From Magnetospirillum sp. (GTDB lineage: Bacteria; Pseudomonadota; Alphaproteobacteria; Rhodospirillales; Magnetospirillaceae), in contig JACPDP010000042.1 in the NCBI GenBank assembly GCA_016183945.1, positions 1 through 55,378 of the forward strand: a stretch of 55,378 bases of DNA. The letters run 5' to 3'. Below the pieces are notes generated by a model that had not been told where the DNA came from, ran no database searches, and saw only the letters and a program-made list of their open reading frames with translations. The position numbers and the translations under genes were made by a program. Shown here piece by piece: positions 16,988 through 25,552 of the stretch (the stretch's first letter is position 1; each line of letters opens with the position of its first letter).

Positions 16988-18189
16988 CCCGCCAGGAAAA
17001 CCGCCCACGCCGCCCAGGTGGCGGCCAGCGGGTTGGCGAAGGCCTGCATGCTCAGGCAGACGAAGTGGAAGGTCAGCAGGGTCGCCACCGCCGCCGTGGC
17101 GGGATGGGCGAGGAAGGCCTTGCGGCCGGCCTTGCCAAGCCGCGCCTTGAGCAGGCCGCCCCACACCGCGCTCAGCACGATGGCGGCGCCGTGGGCCAGG
17201 CCGAACACCACGAAGCCGGGGGTGGTGCCGTGCCACAGGCCCACCACGACGAAGGTGGCCAGCAGCGCCACCGCCGTCAGCGCGTCGGCATGGCGGCCGC
17301 GGCTGCCGTTCAACAGCCGCTTGCACAGGGGCGTGAACACGTAGGAGCGAATCCAGATGCCGAAGGAGATGTGCCAGCGGCCCCAGAACTCCTGAATGTT
17401 GCGGGACAGGAACGGTCTGTCGAAGTTCTCCGGCAGCCGGGTGCCGCACAGCGCCGCCAGGGCGACGACCACGTCGGTATAGCCGGAGAAGTTGAGATAG
17501 AGGTAGGCGGGATAGCCGTAGAACACCAGCAGCGCATCGCTCCAGCCGGCCCCCGGTGCGGTGAGGAAGTCGAGCTTGGAGGCGTTGAGCAGCACGGGCG
17601 CGATCAGGAACGCCTTGATCAGGCCGTTGACGGCGCGGTGGCCGGCGGCCAGTTGCATCTCGGGTGACGGCCGGCCGGCCGTCTCGGTGCCGGCGCAGAA
17701 CTCGTCGTAGCGCTGGATCGGCCCCGCCAGCAGGGTCCAGAAGGCGCCGACATAGCTCAGGTAGCGCAGCGGCGACAGCGGCAGCCGCCCCAGCAGCGGC
17801 GCCTCGATGACCAGGTGCAGCACCCGGAACAGCATGTAGGACAGGCCGATGATGGCGATGGGGTGGACCAGCACCCGGTCGAGCGGCTCGTAGCGGCGCA
17901 GGGCGATGAACAGCCCCACCTGCCAGAGAATCAGCGCCGGCAGCCATGGCCCCGCCGCGTCGCCGCGCCCCCACAGGCGCCTGGCGACCAGATAGGGCGG
18001 CGCCAGGAACAGGGCGAGGGCCAGCGCATCGAGGGGTTTCAGCCACGAGGCCGCCATCACCAGGCTGGCGGCGGCCAAGGCCGCCCGGAACCGTGCCGGC
18101 CGGCCGCTCCACGCCGCCAGGACCACCATGGCGGCGAGGGCGAGGAAGGCCAGCGAATCTACCGTGACCGGCGCCAGGCCCGGGATCAT
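16984..18189 (-). CDS. MBOAT family membrane-bound O-acyltransferase (AlgI/DltB-like)
   Basis: The 401-aa protein has about ten hydrophobic segments. It shows the family blocks GPIQRYDEF, FSGYTDVVVALAALCG, LPENFDRPFLSRNIQEFWGRWH and the catalytic-His block GLWHG at about residue 315. MBOATs of this class move acyl groups from a cytoplasmic donor across the membrane for O-acylation of polysaccharide. AlgI works with an SGNH-fold partner (AlgJ/AlgX). Here the partner is encoded directly upstream with a 4-bp overlap. It is shorter than AlgI (about 460-520 aa) but all core blocks are present. The acyl donor may come from the ACP/FkbH set upstream rather than from acetyl-CoA (inference). Confidence 0.92.
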   Translation of the reverse strand: MIPGLAPVTVDSLAFLALAAMVVLAAWSGRPARFRAALAAASLVMAASWLKPLDALALALFLAPPYLVARRLWGRGDAAGPWLPALILWQVGLFIALRRYEPLDRVLVHPIAIIGLSYMLFRVLHLVIEAPLLGRLPLSPLRYLSYVGAFWTLLAGPIQRYDEFCAGTETAGRPSPEMQLAAGHRAVNGLIKAFLIAPVLLNASKLDFLTAPGAGWSDALLVFYGYPAYLYLNFSGYTDVVVALAALCGTRLPENFDRPFLSRNIQEFWGRWHISFGIWIRSYVFTPLCKRLLNGSRGRHADALTAVALLATFVVVGLWHGTTPGFVVFGLAHGAAIVLSAVWGGLLKARLGKAGRKAFLAHPATAAVATLLTFHFVCLSMQAFANPLAATWAAWAVFLAG

Positions 18190-19361
18190 GGCCGCCGCTC
18201 CAGCCCCAGTGCTCCGGGCAGCCAGGCGGCCACGGCCTCGGCGACGATGCGGTGGCCCTCGGCATTGAGGTGGCCGTCGTCGGGAAAGATCACCCGGACG
18301 GGCGACGCCTGCAGCGGTGCCAGCACATCGAGGGCGGGCACGCCGCGTGCGGCGACTTCGGCCTCCAGCGCCCGCAGCGCCCGCAGCGGATCAAGATCTT
18401 CGCCGCCAAGGGCGTTGGCGGTCCGCCATTTGGCGAAGGCCGCGGGGTAGAGCTGGTGGTTGCCGGGCAGCACCAGGACGCCGAACGGCAGGCCGAGTTC
18501 CCGCCGGGTGAAGTCCGCCAGCCCCGCCAGAAGGGCGGCGGTGGCCCTGACCTCGGCCAGGGCCGGGTTGCCTTCGGTCATCGGCCGCAGCAGGTCGAGG
18601 CTGAAGGGGTAGACGAGGTCCAGGTCGGTGCGCAGCCCCGCCGTCAGGCTCAGGGCGCGCAGGGCGGGAATGCCCATGATTCCCGATTTCAGCCAGCCAT
18701 AAACCGCACTGTTGGTGCCGAGGAAGGTGCGCACCGCCAAGGCCGAGGTGGGCAGTCCACCGGCCAACTCGGACAGCCCGGCGCGCAGGGTCTCGGCCGC
18801 GTGCGGCGCGTCTGCGGGCTGGGCGGCCATGGCCGCCGGATGCTGCAACTCCGCTTCGGCGCCCTCATAGGGTCTAATGCCGTGATAGATGGTCACCACC
18901 GCCAGCACCGCCCTTGGCCGTTTGCCTTGCGCCGCCAGCCAGCGCAACACCCGGGCCTGGTAGGCGAGGCTGTGCCCCTCGGAGGCCAGGTTGGCCGAGC
19001 GCAGGCCGAAGCCGGCCAGCCGCGCGGTGAACACCTCGCCGTCCCCGACATAGCCGCCGAAGGTGTTGGAGTCGCCTAAGACCCACAGCCCCGCCAGTTC
19101 GGCAGCCATGTCCGCGTTGCGGCCGCGCATCCCCAGGGCGTTGGTGTGCAGCCGCACGTCCCAGTTGCCCGGATTGAGGCGGCGGATGTCGAGATTGGGC
19201 TTGGTGTAGTGGCCGAACGCCGGGTGGGGCACATACATGTCGTGGTGCAGGTCGCGCCAGCCCGGGAAGATCACCAGACGGAAGGCCAGCTCGATCATCG
19301 CCACCACCAGCAGGGTGGCGACGGTCCAATGGAACAGGCGGCTGATCGGGGGGCTCGGCAT
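18186..19361 (-). CDS. Membrane-anchored SGNH/GDSL-fold hydrolase or acyltransferase
   Basis: The 391-aa protein has a single N-terminal transmembrane anchor (about residues 11-32), so the catalytic part faces the periplasm. SGNH block I is WVLGDSNTFGGYVGD near residue 93, with the nucleophilic Ser. Block V is FPDDGHLNAEGHRIVAEA near the C-terminus, giving the Asp/His pair of the triad. Such proteins act as the periplasmic partner of MBOAT acyltransferases. Start and stop overlap the genes on both sides (1 bp and 4 bp), tying it firmly to MBOAT and to the 37-aa membrane peptide upstream. Confidence 0.85.
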   Translation of the reverse strand: MPSPPISRLFHWTVATLLVVAMIELAFRLVIFPGWRDLHHDMYVPHPAFGHYTKPNLDIRRLNPGNWDVRLHTNALGMRGRNADMAAELAGLWVLGDSNTFGGYVGDGEVFTARLAGFGLRSANLASEGHSLAYQARVLRWLAAQGKRPRAVLAVVTIYHGIRPYEGAEAELQHPAAMAAQPADAPHAAETLRAGLSELAGGLPTSALAVRTFLGTNSAVYGWLKSGIMGIPALRALSLTAGLRTDLDLVYPFSLDLLRPMTEGNPALAEVRATAALLAGLADFTRRELGLPFGVLVLPGNHQLYPAAFAKWRTANALGGEDLDPLRALRALEAEVAARGVPALDVLAPLQASPVRVIFPDDGHLNAEGHRIVAEAVAAWLPGALGLERRP

Positions 19362-19474
19362 CAGAACTGCTGGTAGGCCACCACCACGACCTTGAGGCCC
19401 TGGTTGGCGAGCAGAACGAACACCGCCAGCTTGGCCAGCAGCCAGGCGAAGGAGGCAACGGGGGGCACTGTCAT
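19361..19474 (-). CDS. 37-aa single-pass membrane peptide
   Basis: ATG 19474 overlaps the FkbH-like gene stop by 4 bp, and the TGA at 19361 overlaps the next ATG by 1 bp. The frame therefore fills the space between two genes exactly. The peptide (MTVPPVASFAWLLAKLAVFV...) is one hydrophobic helix with a short polar tail. Small membrane peptides near SGNH/MBOAT genes (for example DUF5989-type) are known in other glycan loci, but I cannot match this one. It may be an accessory subunit of the acyltransferase. Confidence 0.65.
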   Translation of the reverse strand: MTVPPVASFAWLLAKLAVFVLLANQGLKVVVVAYQQF

Positions 19475-21324
19475 CGAACGATCCGCATCGGCAACGACGG
19501 GGCGGCCCAGCCGGACAGTTCCAGCCGCCACAGGGTGGTTTCGCCGTCCCGTCCCGCCGGCAGGAAGCCCAGCTTGGCGTAGTGGTCCTCGACCAGCCCG
19601 TTGCGGCCCGAGGGGATGTAGCGCCCCGTCAAGGCCGCGGCGCCCTCGGCCCATGCCGCTTCGGCCAGGGCGGCCAGCACCGCCGCCTCGACGCGGCGTC
19701 CCAGCACGCGGCAGCTCATCAGCCAGGTGTCGATGTCCCAGGCGGCGGGCGCCTTGCGGGCGATGGCGACGCCGATCATGCCGTTGTCGCCGAAGGCATC
19801 CACCAGGCGGGCCTGCAGGGTGAAGACCGCCGGATCGGCCTCCAGCGGTGCCAGCTCGGCCTCGGTATAGCGCCGGGTGGTCAGGTTGAACTGGTTGGAC
19901 TTGTTGATGAGCTGGGCGATGCGGGCGCGGCCGACCGGGTCGAACGGCGCCAGGGTCAGCACCATGTCCAGCGAGGCCAGATACGACCCCAGGTCGGTGG
20001 CGCTGGCCTCCAGCGAGGCCCGCTTGGCGTTGGCCTGGTACTGCTCGGCGCGGGCGCGGTCCTCGTCGGAGAACGTTACCGCCTCGAAATAACCGCCGGC
20101 CAGCAGCATGCGCGGAAAGAGCGCGGGGTCGTCGGGCAGCTCGGGCACCGCCACCTCGGGCATGTCGCGGCGCACCAGGGCGCGCTCGACCGGGTTGTCG
20201 TCGAGGAACACCAGGGCATCGGTGCCGATGTTGAGCTGTTTGGCGATGGCGCGAAGGTTGGTCGGCTTGTCCACCCAATTGGCCTGGAACACCGCGATAT
20301 GGTCCTCGCGCAGCAGCATGTCGGGATGGTCGCGGAAGGCGCGCCGGGCGACCTCGTCCTCGTTCTTCGAGCACACCGCCAGCACCACGCCGCGCGCCCG
20401 TAGATCCAAGGCGGCGCGCTGCACCGCGAGGAAGGCCTCGCCCATGGCGTCGCCCTGGCCGATTCTGATGCCTTCGAGGCCGTCGTCGCCGATGACGCCG
20501 CCCCAGCAGGTGTTGTCGAGGTCGAGCACCAGGCATTTGCGCGCTTTGCCGCGCAGGGCGGCCAGCAGGCGGGCGAGGTGGTCGGCATAAAGCGGCACCA
20601 GCCGGGGCGCGAAGGGCAGCTTGGCCAGGTGCCAGCGCGCCGGGTCGTGCCACGCCTCCAGCCCCACCGTCTCGGCCAGCCCGGCCACGTCGAACAACAG
20701 GTCGCCGGTCTCGGCCAGCCGGTCGTTGAAGGCGGCGGCCAGCCGGGCGGCGCTGCCCGGCACGCGGCGGTCGAAGCCGCCGAACAGTCGTTTCGGAGGC
20801 GCAGCGAGCGTCTGGACCATCAAGGCGGCGCCGCAGCCCTTGGCAATGCCGGCGCCGATCATCGCCACCTTGGCCAGCGCGGTCTCCACCTTGGCAGCGG
20901 CGGCGGCGGCGGAGAGGCTGGGGTGGTGACCGTCGAGGCCGAGGCCGCGGGCGTCGAAGGCCAGCAGCACGGCGTCGGGCTTGAAGCCATGCAGGTCGGA
21001 GGCCGGATCGAGGGCCTGCTGCACCGCCTGGTCGAAGGGGGCCGCGACCACCTCCAGCGCCAGGCCGTGGCGCAGCGCGGTGCCCACCAGGGCGGGCAGC
21101 AGCAGCTCGGTGGTGGCGTTGCTCAACACCGCCAGGCGGAATCGTGACAGCGGAGCGGTGTCGTCGAGCCGGGCCACCGCCTTGGCCAGCCGGGCGAGTT
21201 GGGGCTCGGACAGGGCGTAGCCGGCGAGGCGGGCCAAGCCGGCCGCGTCCGGCGCCTCGGCCAACAGGGTGCGGAAGGTCTCCGGTGCTGTGGGCAGCCA
21301 GGGCAGCTCGGCCAGCGAGGTCAT
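19471..21324 (-). CDS. FkbH-like HAD-IIIC protein
   Basis: The 617-aa protein has the three-part FkbH layout. An N-terminal domain of about 250 residues (LSNATTELLLPAL) precedes a HAD-IIIC domain with the Asp motif VLDLDNTCWGGVIGDDG at about residues 266-282 and FLDDNPVER later. A C-terminal GNAT-like domain follows (INKSNQFNLTTRRYTEAEL, then NGMIGVA). In polyketide systems FkbH takes glyceryl from 1,3-bisphosphoglycerate and loads it on an acyl carrier protein. An ACP gene lies three genes upstream in the same chain. The role proposed here is making a glyceryl-type acyl-ACP for decorating the glycan (inference). The ATG at 21324 is fixed by a 4-bp overlap with the SDR gene; a longer upstream frame is ignored. 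Confidence 0.88.
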   Translation of the reverse strand: MTSLAELPWLPTAPETFRTLLAEAPDAAGLARLAGYALSEPQLARLAKAVARLDDTAPLSRFRLAVLSNATTELLLPALVGTALRHGLALEVVAAPFDQAVQQALDPASDLHGFKPDAVLLAFDARGLGLDGHHPSLSAAAAAAKVETALAKVAMIGAGIAKGCGAALMVQTLAAPPKRLFGGFDRRVPGSAARLAAAFNDRLAETGDLLFDVAGLAETVGLEAWHDPARWHLAKLPFAPRLVPLYADHLARLLAALRGKARKCLVLDLDNTCWGGVIGDDGLEGIRIGQGDAMGEAFLAVQRAALDLRARGVVLAVCSKNEDEVARRAFRDHPDMLLREDHIAVFQANWVDKPTNLRAIAKQLNIGTDALVFLDDNPVERALVRRDMPEVAVPELPDDPALFPRMLLAGGYFEAVTFSDEDRARAEQYQANAKRASLEASATDLGSYLASLDMVLTLAPFDPVGRARIAQLINKSNQFNLTTRRYTEAELAPLEADPAVFTLQARLVDAFGDNGMIGVAIARKAPAAWDIDTWLMSCRVLGRRVEAAVLAALAEAAWAEGAAALTGRYIPSGRNGLVEDHYAKLGFLPAGRDGETTLWRLELSGWAAPSLPMRIVR

Positions 21325-21986
21325 GCGCCTCTCACCATGGCAACGATCTCGGCCGCCACCTCGTCCGGGGTGGCGAAGCGGCCGGCGGCGCGGGCCTGAT
21401 CCAGATAGCGCTCGTCGAAGGCGGTCAGCATGGCGGTCTCGGTGAAGCCGGGGGCGACGATGCCGGTGCGCAGCCACGGGTACTCGGCACCGGCCGCCTT
21501 CACTACACCCAGCAGGCCGTGTTTGGCGATGACATAGTCGGCCATGCCCGGCGAGGTCTCGGCCCCGTCGAGTCCCATGGCGCGGGTCAACACCGCCACG
21601 GCGACCCCGGCGCGGCGCGGGCGGAAGCAGGCCTTGATCAGTCCGGCCAGCAGCCGGCGCGGCCCGGCGACATTGACCCGCCACTGTCGCTCCAGCTCGT
21701 CGGTAATCTTGGTGAACGGCACCAGGGCCGGCGGCGGCGACGCGGCCAGGACCACCCCGGCCAGGGTCGTTTCTGTGGCGATACGAGCGATGGCGGCGTC
21801 GATGGCGGCGGGGTCGGCCATGTCGCAGGCCAGCGCCAGGCCTTGAGTTTCTTCCGCCACCGCCAGGGCGCGCTCGCGGCCCGAGGCATAGCCCACCACC
21901 GGCAGGAAACCGGCCTCGGCCAGGGCGCGACAGGTGGCGGTGCCGATGCCGCCCGAGCCGCCGGTGACCAGCACCGCCTCAGGCAT
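21321..21986 (-). CDS. Short-chain dehydrogenase/reductase, 3-oxoacyl-ACP reductase-like
   Basis: The 221-aa classical SDR has the cofactor motif VTGGSGGIG (residues 7-15) and catalytic YVIAK (Tyr151, Lys155). The usual NAG/NNAG block is replaced by AASPPPA at about residues 81-87. FabG-like enzymes reduce 3-oxoacyl-ACP to 3-hydroxyacyl-ACP. It sits between an FkbH-like gene (4-bp overlap) and a MaoC-like dehydratase (8-bp overlap), with an ACP beyond. It probably works on an ACP-bound acyl chain. Confidence 0.85.
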   Translation of the reverse strand: MPEAVLVTGGSGGIGTATCRALAEAGFLPVVGYASGRERALAVAEETQGLALACDMADPAAIDAAIARIATETTLAGVVLAASPPPALVPFTKITDELERQWRVNVAGPRRLLAGLIKACFRPRRAGVAVAVLTRAMGLDGAETSPGMADYVIAKHGLLGVVKAAGAEYPWLRTGIVAPGFTETAMLTAFDERYLDQARAAGRFATPDEVAAEIVAMVRGA

Positions 21987-22392
21987 GCAGCGTGCTCTCG
22001 GCGCTGCCGGTGGCGATCAGACGCTCGCCGGCGCGGATGGACAGCTTGAGCCGGACCAGGGCAACCGCCTCGGATACCCGATCCACGATGGCCTCCAGGT
22101 CCGCCGCCTCGTCGATGAACAGCGGGGCGCGGAAGTCCATCTTGAGGCCGATCCATACCCCGTCGCGGCCCGGCAGCTCCATCCCCAGCAGGCGCGACAC
22201 CTGCGCCACCAGCAGGCCGCCATAGACGACGCGGCCGGCGAATCCACTGGCGCGGGCGAAGGCGTCGTCGGTGTGCAGCGGGTTGAAGTCGCCCGACAGC
22301 CGCGCGAAGGCGTCCATGTCCTCGGCCGAGACGCGGAAGGGCAGGCGGGCAGTGGTGCCTTCGACGATATCGTCCAGGGCGACAACCTTCAT
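21979..22392 (-). CDS. MaoC-like (R)-specific enoyl hydratase/dehydratase
   Basis: The 137-aa single hot-dog domain carries the hydratase-2 motif ARLSGDFNPLHTD, with the catalytic Asp35 and His40 both present, followed by FAGRVVYGGLL. These enzymes interconvert 3-hydroxyacyl and enoyl thioesters on CoA or ACP. It overlaps the SDR gene by 8 bp and lies 4 bp from the ACP gene, consistent with a small dedicated acyl-synthesis unit. Ketosynthase and acyltransferase genes that would extend a chain are absent, so the acyl group is probably short or borrowed from primary metabolism. Confidence 0.88.
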   Translation of the reverse strand: MKVVALDDIVEGTTARLPFRVSAEDMDAFARLSGDFNPLHTDDAFARASGFAGRVVYGGLLVAQVSRLLGMELPGRDGVWIGLKMDFRAPLFIDEAADLEAIVDRVSEAVALVRLKLSIRAGERLIATGSAESTLHA

Positions 22393-22396
22393 GATG

Positions 22397-22645
22397 TTAC
22401 GCCGCCTTGGCGCGGATCAGGACGACCATTTCACCCACATCCTTCAAGGCCGACAGTTCGGCGGTGGTGAGGCGGATGGAGAATTCCTCTTCGATGGCCA
22501 CCACCAGGCGGATGTGGCTGATGCTGTCCCACTCCGGCACGTCCTTGGCCGACAGGCCGGCATGCGGCACCAGGGCGTCGTCGTCGAACACCTCCTGGAA
22601 CACCGGGGTCAGGCGCTGATAGATGGCGTCTTCGGTCATGGCCAT
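22397..22645 (-). CDS. Acyl carrier protein
   Basis: The 82-aa acidic protein has the phosphopantetheine attachment motif EWDSISHI, with Ser41 as the modified residue. The start at 22645 is favoured over the second Met at 22639 because GAGGA lies about 7 bp before it. ACPs of this size in glycan loci carry acyl groups for sugar N- or O-acylation. The flanking FkbH, SDR and MaoC genes suggest it is the carrier for that unit. Confidence 0.92.
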   Translation of the reverse strand: MAMTEDAIYQRLTPVFQEVFDDDALVPHAGLSAKDVPEWDSISHIRLVVAIEEEFSIRLTTAELSALKDVGEMVVLIRAKAA

Positions 22646-22655
22646 GGGCGTGTCC

Positions 22656-23423
22656 TCAGTAGCTGCCCCACAGCGGGTCCTGGGCCATGGCCGCCTCGAC
22701 GATGCCGATGTCGTGCGGGCTGTCCACGGAATAGCTGGGGCGGAAGGGGTAGGGGGCGATGTGCTGGTGGAAACCATGGTCGTAGAGGCGGTTGGAGTCG
22801 CAGGCCTCCTTGATCTCCAGCGGCGACGGCGGCAGTTGGGTGAACAGCTTGAGGAACTCCCAGCGGAAGCCGAAAATGCCATAGATGCGCTTGGCTTCCA
22901 GCTCGGGCCCGAACTGCTTGCAGTGCGGAATGGGCTGGCGCGAGGTGTAGAGCACCCGGCCGTCGAGGTCGTGGATGATCTTCAGCGCGTCGGGGTTCCG
23001 GAACTGCGCCTCGTCGACGATGTCCATGGCCAGCATGGTACCGCGCACATGGGCGCGCTCCTCCATCGGCTTGATGGTGGCGGCGATCATGTCGGGATGC
23101 ATCATCGGCTCGTCGCCCTGGACGTTGAGCACGATATCCTGATCAGCGACCTCGATGCCGCATTTGGTGACGGCCTCGGCCACCCGGTCGAGCGCCCGGG
23201 TGTGGGTGTCGGCGGTCATGATGGCGGGATAGCCCCTGGACTCGGCGAAGGCGCGGATGTCCTCGTCGCAGGTGCAGATGGCCAGCACGTCCCAGCGGCC
23301 GAACTTGCGGGCGCGCTCGAACACATGCTCGATCATCGGGCGGCCGAAGATGGGGAACAACGGTTTGCCGGGGAAGCGGCTGGCGGCCATGCGGGCGGGG
23401 ATCAGGCCGATGATCTTGGTCAT
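22656..23423 (-). CDS. KdsB-like CMP-sugar (3-deoxy-manno-octulosonate type) cytidylyltransferase
   Basis: The 255-aa protein has the cytidylyltransferase motif IGLIPARMAASRFPGKPL at the N-terminus (the KdsB version of the CTP-binding loop), VQGDEPMM for metal binding, and YTSRQPIPH. The length matches KdsB. The region usually reading as the KdsB 'LE..E.LEQLR' block is altered to EIKEACDSNRL, so it may activate a modified Kdo or another 2-keto-3-deoxy acid rather than Kdo itself. It is followed by two Gfo/Idh oxidoreductases and an aminotransferase upstream, a grouping that suggests an amino- or deoxy-modified octulosonate (inference). Confidence 0.85.
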   Translation of the reverse strand: MTKIIGLIPARMAASRFPGKPLFPIFGRPMIEHVFERARKFGRWDVLAICTCDEDIRAFAESRGYPAIMTADTHTRALDRVAEAVTKCGIEVADQDIVLNVQGDEPMMHPDMIAATIKPMEERAHVRGTMLAMDIVDEAQFRNPDALKIIHDLDGRVLYTSRQPIPHCKQFGPELEAKRIYGIFGFRWEFLKLFTQLPPSPLEIKEACDSNRLYDHGFHQHIAPYPFRPSYSVDSPHDIGIVEAAMAQDPLWGSY

Positions 23424-24463
23424 GGGAGGCACTCCGTGAGGTTCCAGCGCGCCTTCCACTCGGGATCGGCGCAATAGATGCGGTAGACCAGTTCCATGGT
23501 ACGCAGCGCGTCGTCGGACGAACCGGCCAGCACGCGGCCGTTTCTCAGCACGGCGTCGGCGAATTCGGTGATCTCGTCGGCCCAGGAGGGGTCGTGGTTG
23601 TAGCGGGTGGTCTGCTCCTTGGGGTCGCCCTGGTCGTCCTCCTCGGCCCACACCACGGTCAGAGTCTCGGCGCCATAGCTTTTCGAGCCCGATAGGATGC
23701 CGGACAAAATCAGGGCGCCCTTCTGCAGGGTGATTTCGAGGTTGAAGCGATGCCGCCATTGGGTGGCGGTGGAGTGCAGCATCGCCACCACGCCGGTGCG
23801 CGAGCGCATCAGGGCATAGGCGTTGTCCTCGATGTCGTGGCCCCAGAAGTCGTTGGTGACGATGCTTTTGACGTCGTCGAACTCGCCGCCGAACAGCCGC
23901 ATCAGGTCCACCAGATGGATGCCCTGGTCCAGCAGGATGCCGCCGCCGGCCACGGCGCGCTGGGTGCGCCAGTCGGAATGGGCGCCGAAGCTGATGAATT
24001 GGCTCTTGCCGTAGACCCCGCGCATGTTCAGCACGCGGCCCATCTCGCCCTTGGCCAGGATGGCCAGCGCGTCGCGCACCGAGTCGTGGTAGCGGTGGTT
24101 GAAGCCGTATTTCAGCACCTGCCTGGGGAAGCGGGTCTCCGCCGCGATCACCCGGCGGATGTCGGCGACGTCGCGGCCCGGCGGCTTCTCGCAGAAGACG
24201 TGCAGGCCGCGCTCCAGCCCCGCGATGGTGACGTCGGCGGCGACGTCGTTGGTCAGGCAGACGAACAGGGCGTCGAGCTTCTCGGCCGCCAGCAGCTCAT
24301 CGGGGGTGCGGTAGTGGCGCACCCCGTCGGGCAGGGTGCCCACCTCGGCGAAGCTGCGGTCACACACCGCCACCGTCTCCATATCGGGGCGGAGGTCGAT
24401 GAACTGGCGGCGGCGCTTGCCCACCACCCCATAGCCGGCGATGCCGACGCGAAGCTTGCGCAT
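23420..24463 (-). CDS. Gfo/Idh/MocA family oxidoreductase
   Basis: The 347-aa protein has an N-terminal Rossmann domain (VGIAGYGVVGKRR), the family EKPPGRD block (Lys near residue 94) and the C-terminal domain block GGGILLDQGIHLVDLMRLFGG, where the catalytic His lies. These enzymes oxidise or reduce a sugar ring or side-chain carbon using NAD(P). It overlaps the KdsB-like gene by 4 bp and lies 3 bp from a second member of the same family. The pair probably performs oxidation and reduction steps in the same sugar pathway. Confidence 0.88.
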   Translation of the reverse strand: MRKLRVGIAGYGVVGKRRRQFIDLRPDMETVAVCDRSFAEVGTLPDGVRHYRTPDELLAAEKLDALFVCLTNDVAADVTIAGLERGLHVFCEKPPGRDVADIRRVIAAETRFPRQVLKYGFNHRYHDSVRDALAILAKGEMGRVLNMRGVYGKSQFISFGAHSDWRTQRAVAGGGILLDQGIHLVDLMRLFGGEFDDVKSIVTNDFWGHDIEDNAYALMRSRTGVVAMLHSTATQWRHRFNLEITLQKGALILSGILSGSKSYGAETLTVVWAEEDDQGDPKEQTTRYNHDPSWADEITEFADAVLRNGRVLAGSSDDALRTMELVYRIYCADPEWKARWNLTECLP

Positions 24464-24466
24464 GGC

Positions 24467-25552
24467 TCAGGGTCCCGGCGTGCGGTAGAGGTTGGAGATG
24501 GCGTCGTCCGGGCGTCCGAGGCGGGCCGATTCGGGGTGGTCGGCCAGCCTGACCCAGGTGCCGCCCACCTCGTCCGAGCAGTAGAAGGAATGCCACAGCC
24601 TGAGGCTCTTCAGGCAGTCCTCGCGGCTGACGTCGAAGGGCCGCTCGCCCTTGAGATGGGCGACGAGGTTCTCGTAGACGGTGACGTGGCCGAAGCCGTA
24701 GGCGTCGGGGATCACCTGCGAATCGGTCTGGCAGGCCTCGGGGTCGGGGGTGAAGACCTGCAGCTCGTTGACCGCCCAGCCGCCCAACTGTGCCAACCCC
24801 TTGGAGCCGACGATGGACAGCGAGGCCTCGAAGTCGTCGGGCCGCGCCGCGGTGGTCACCTCCAGCGAGCCGATGGCGCCGGTGGGGTAGGTGTAGGTGG
24901 CGACCACGGCGTCCTCGACCTCGATCTCGGCGCCGAGTGTGCGCATGGTGGCGCTGACCGCCTCGACCTCGCCGCCGAGATAGCGCAGCAGGTCGACATG
25001 GTGGATGCCCTGGTTGGACAGGCAGCCGCCGTCGTGGCTGAAGGTGCCGCGCCACGGCGCCATGTCGTAGTAGCGCTGCGGCCGGCACCAGCGCAGCCGC
25101 ACGTTCATCAGGCGGATGTCGCCCAGCTCGCCGGCCTCCAGCGAGCGCTTGACCCGCTGCACCGCCCGGTTGTGGCGGTTCTGGAACACCGGGAAGATCT
25201 CGACCCCCATCTCGGCCGCCAGATCGTAGGCCGCGATCATCTGGGACGGCCGCATGAAGGTCGGCTTCTCCATGATGATGTGCTTGCGATACCGCCGCAT
25301 CACCTCCATGCCGTGCTCGCCGTGCATGCCCGACGGCGTGACGATGGCTACCACGTCGATCTCGGGCATCTCGGTCAGCATGGTGTGGTAGCTGGTGAAC
25401 CAGCGGCAGCCGAATTCGTCGGAATAGGCGCGGGCCTTCTCGCCGATCAGGTCGCAGACGGCGACGATGGCGCCGCCCTCCACCTTGGCGATGGAGCGCA
25501 GATGATGGCCGGACACGCGGCCGCAGCCGATCAGGGCGACCTTGACGGTCAT
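24467..25552 (-). CDS. Gfo/Idh/MocA family oxidoreductase (second copy)
   Basis: The 361-aa protein has VALIGCGRVSGHH as the NAD-binding motif, IIMEKPTFM (EKP block) and GGCLSNQGIHHVDLLRYLGGE (catalytic His block). It is related to, but clearly distinct from, the neighbouring member, so this is an old pair rather than a recent duplication. The ATG at 25552 overlaps the stop of the aminotransferase gene by 4 bp. The open frame extends much further upstream but only as shadow sequence. Oxidation at one carbon, followed by transamination by the neighbour, would install an amino group on the sugar (inference). Confidence 0.88.
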   Translation of the reverse strand: MTVKVALIGCGRVSGHHLRSIAKVEGGAIVAVCDLIGEKARAYSDEFGCRWFTSYHTMLTEMPEIDVVAIVTPSGMHGEHGMEVMRRYRKHIIMEKPTFMRPSQMIAAYDLAAEMGVEIFPVFQNRHNRAVQRVKRSLEAGELGDIRLMNVRLRWCRPQRYYDMAPWRGTFSHDGGCLSNQGIHHVDLLRYLGGEVEAVSATMRTLGAEIEVEDAVVATYTYPTGAIGSLEVTTAARPDDFEASLSIVGSKGLAQLGGWAVNELQVFTPDPEACQTDSQVIPDAYGFGHVTVYENLVAHLKGERPFDVSREDCLKSLRLWHSFYCSDEVGGTWVRLADHPESARLGRPDDAISNLYRTPGP

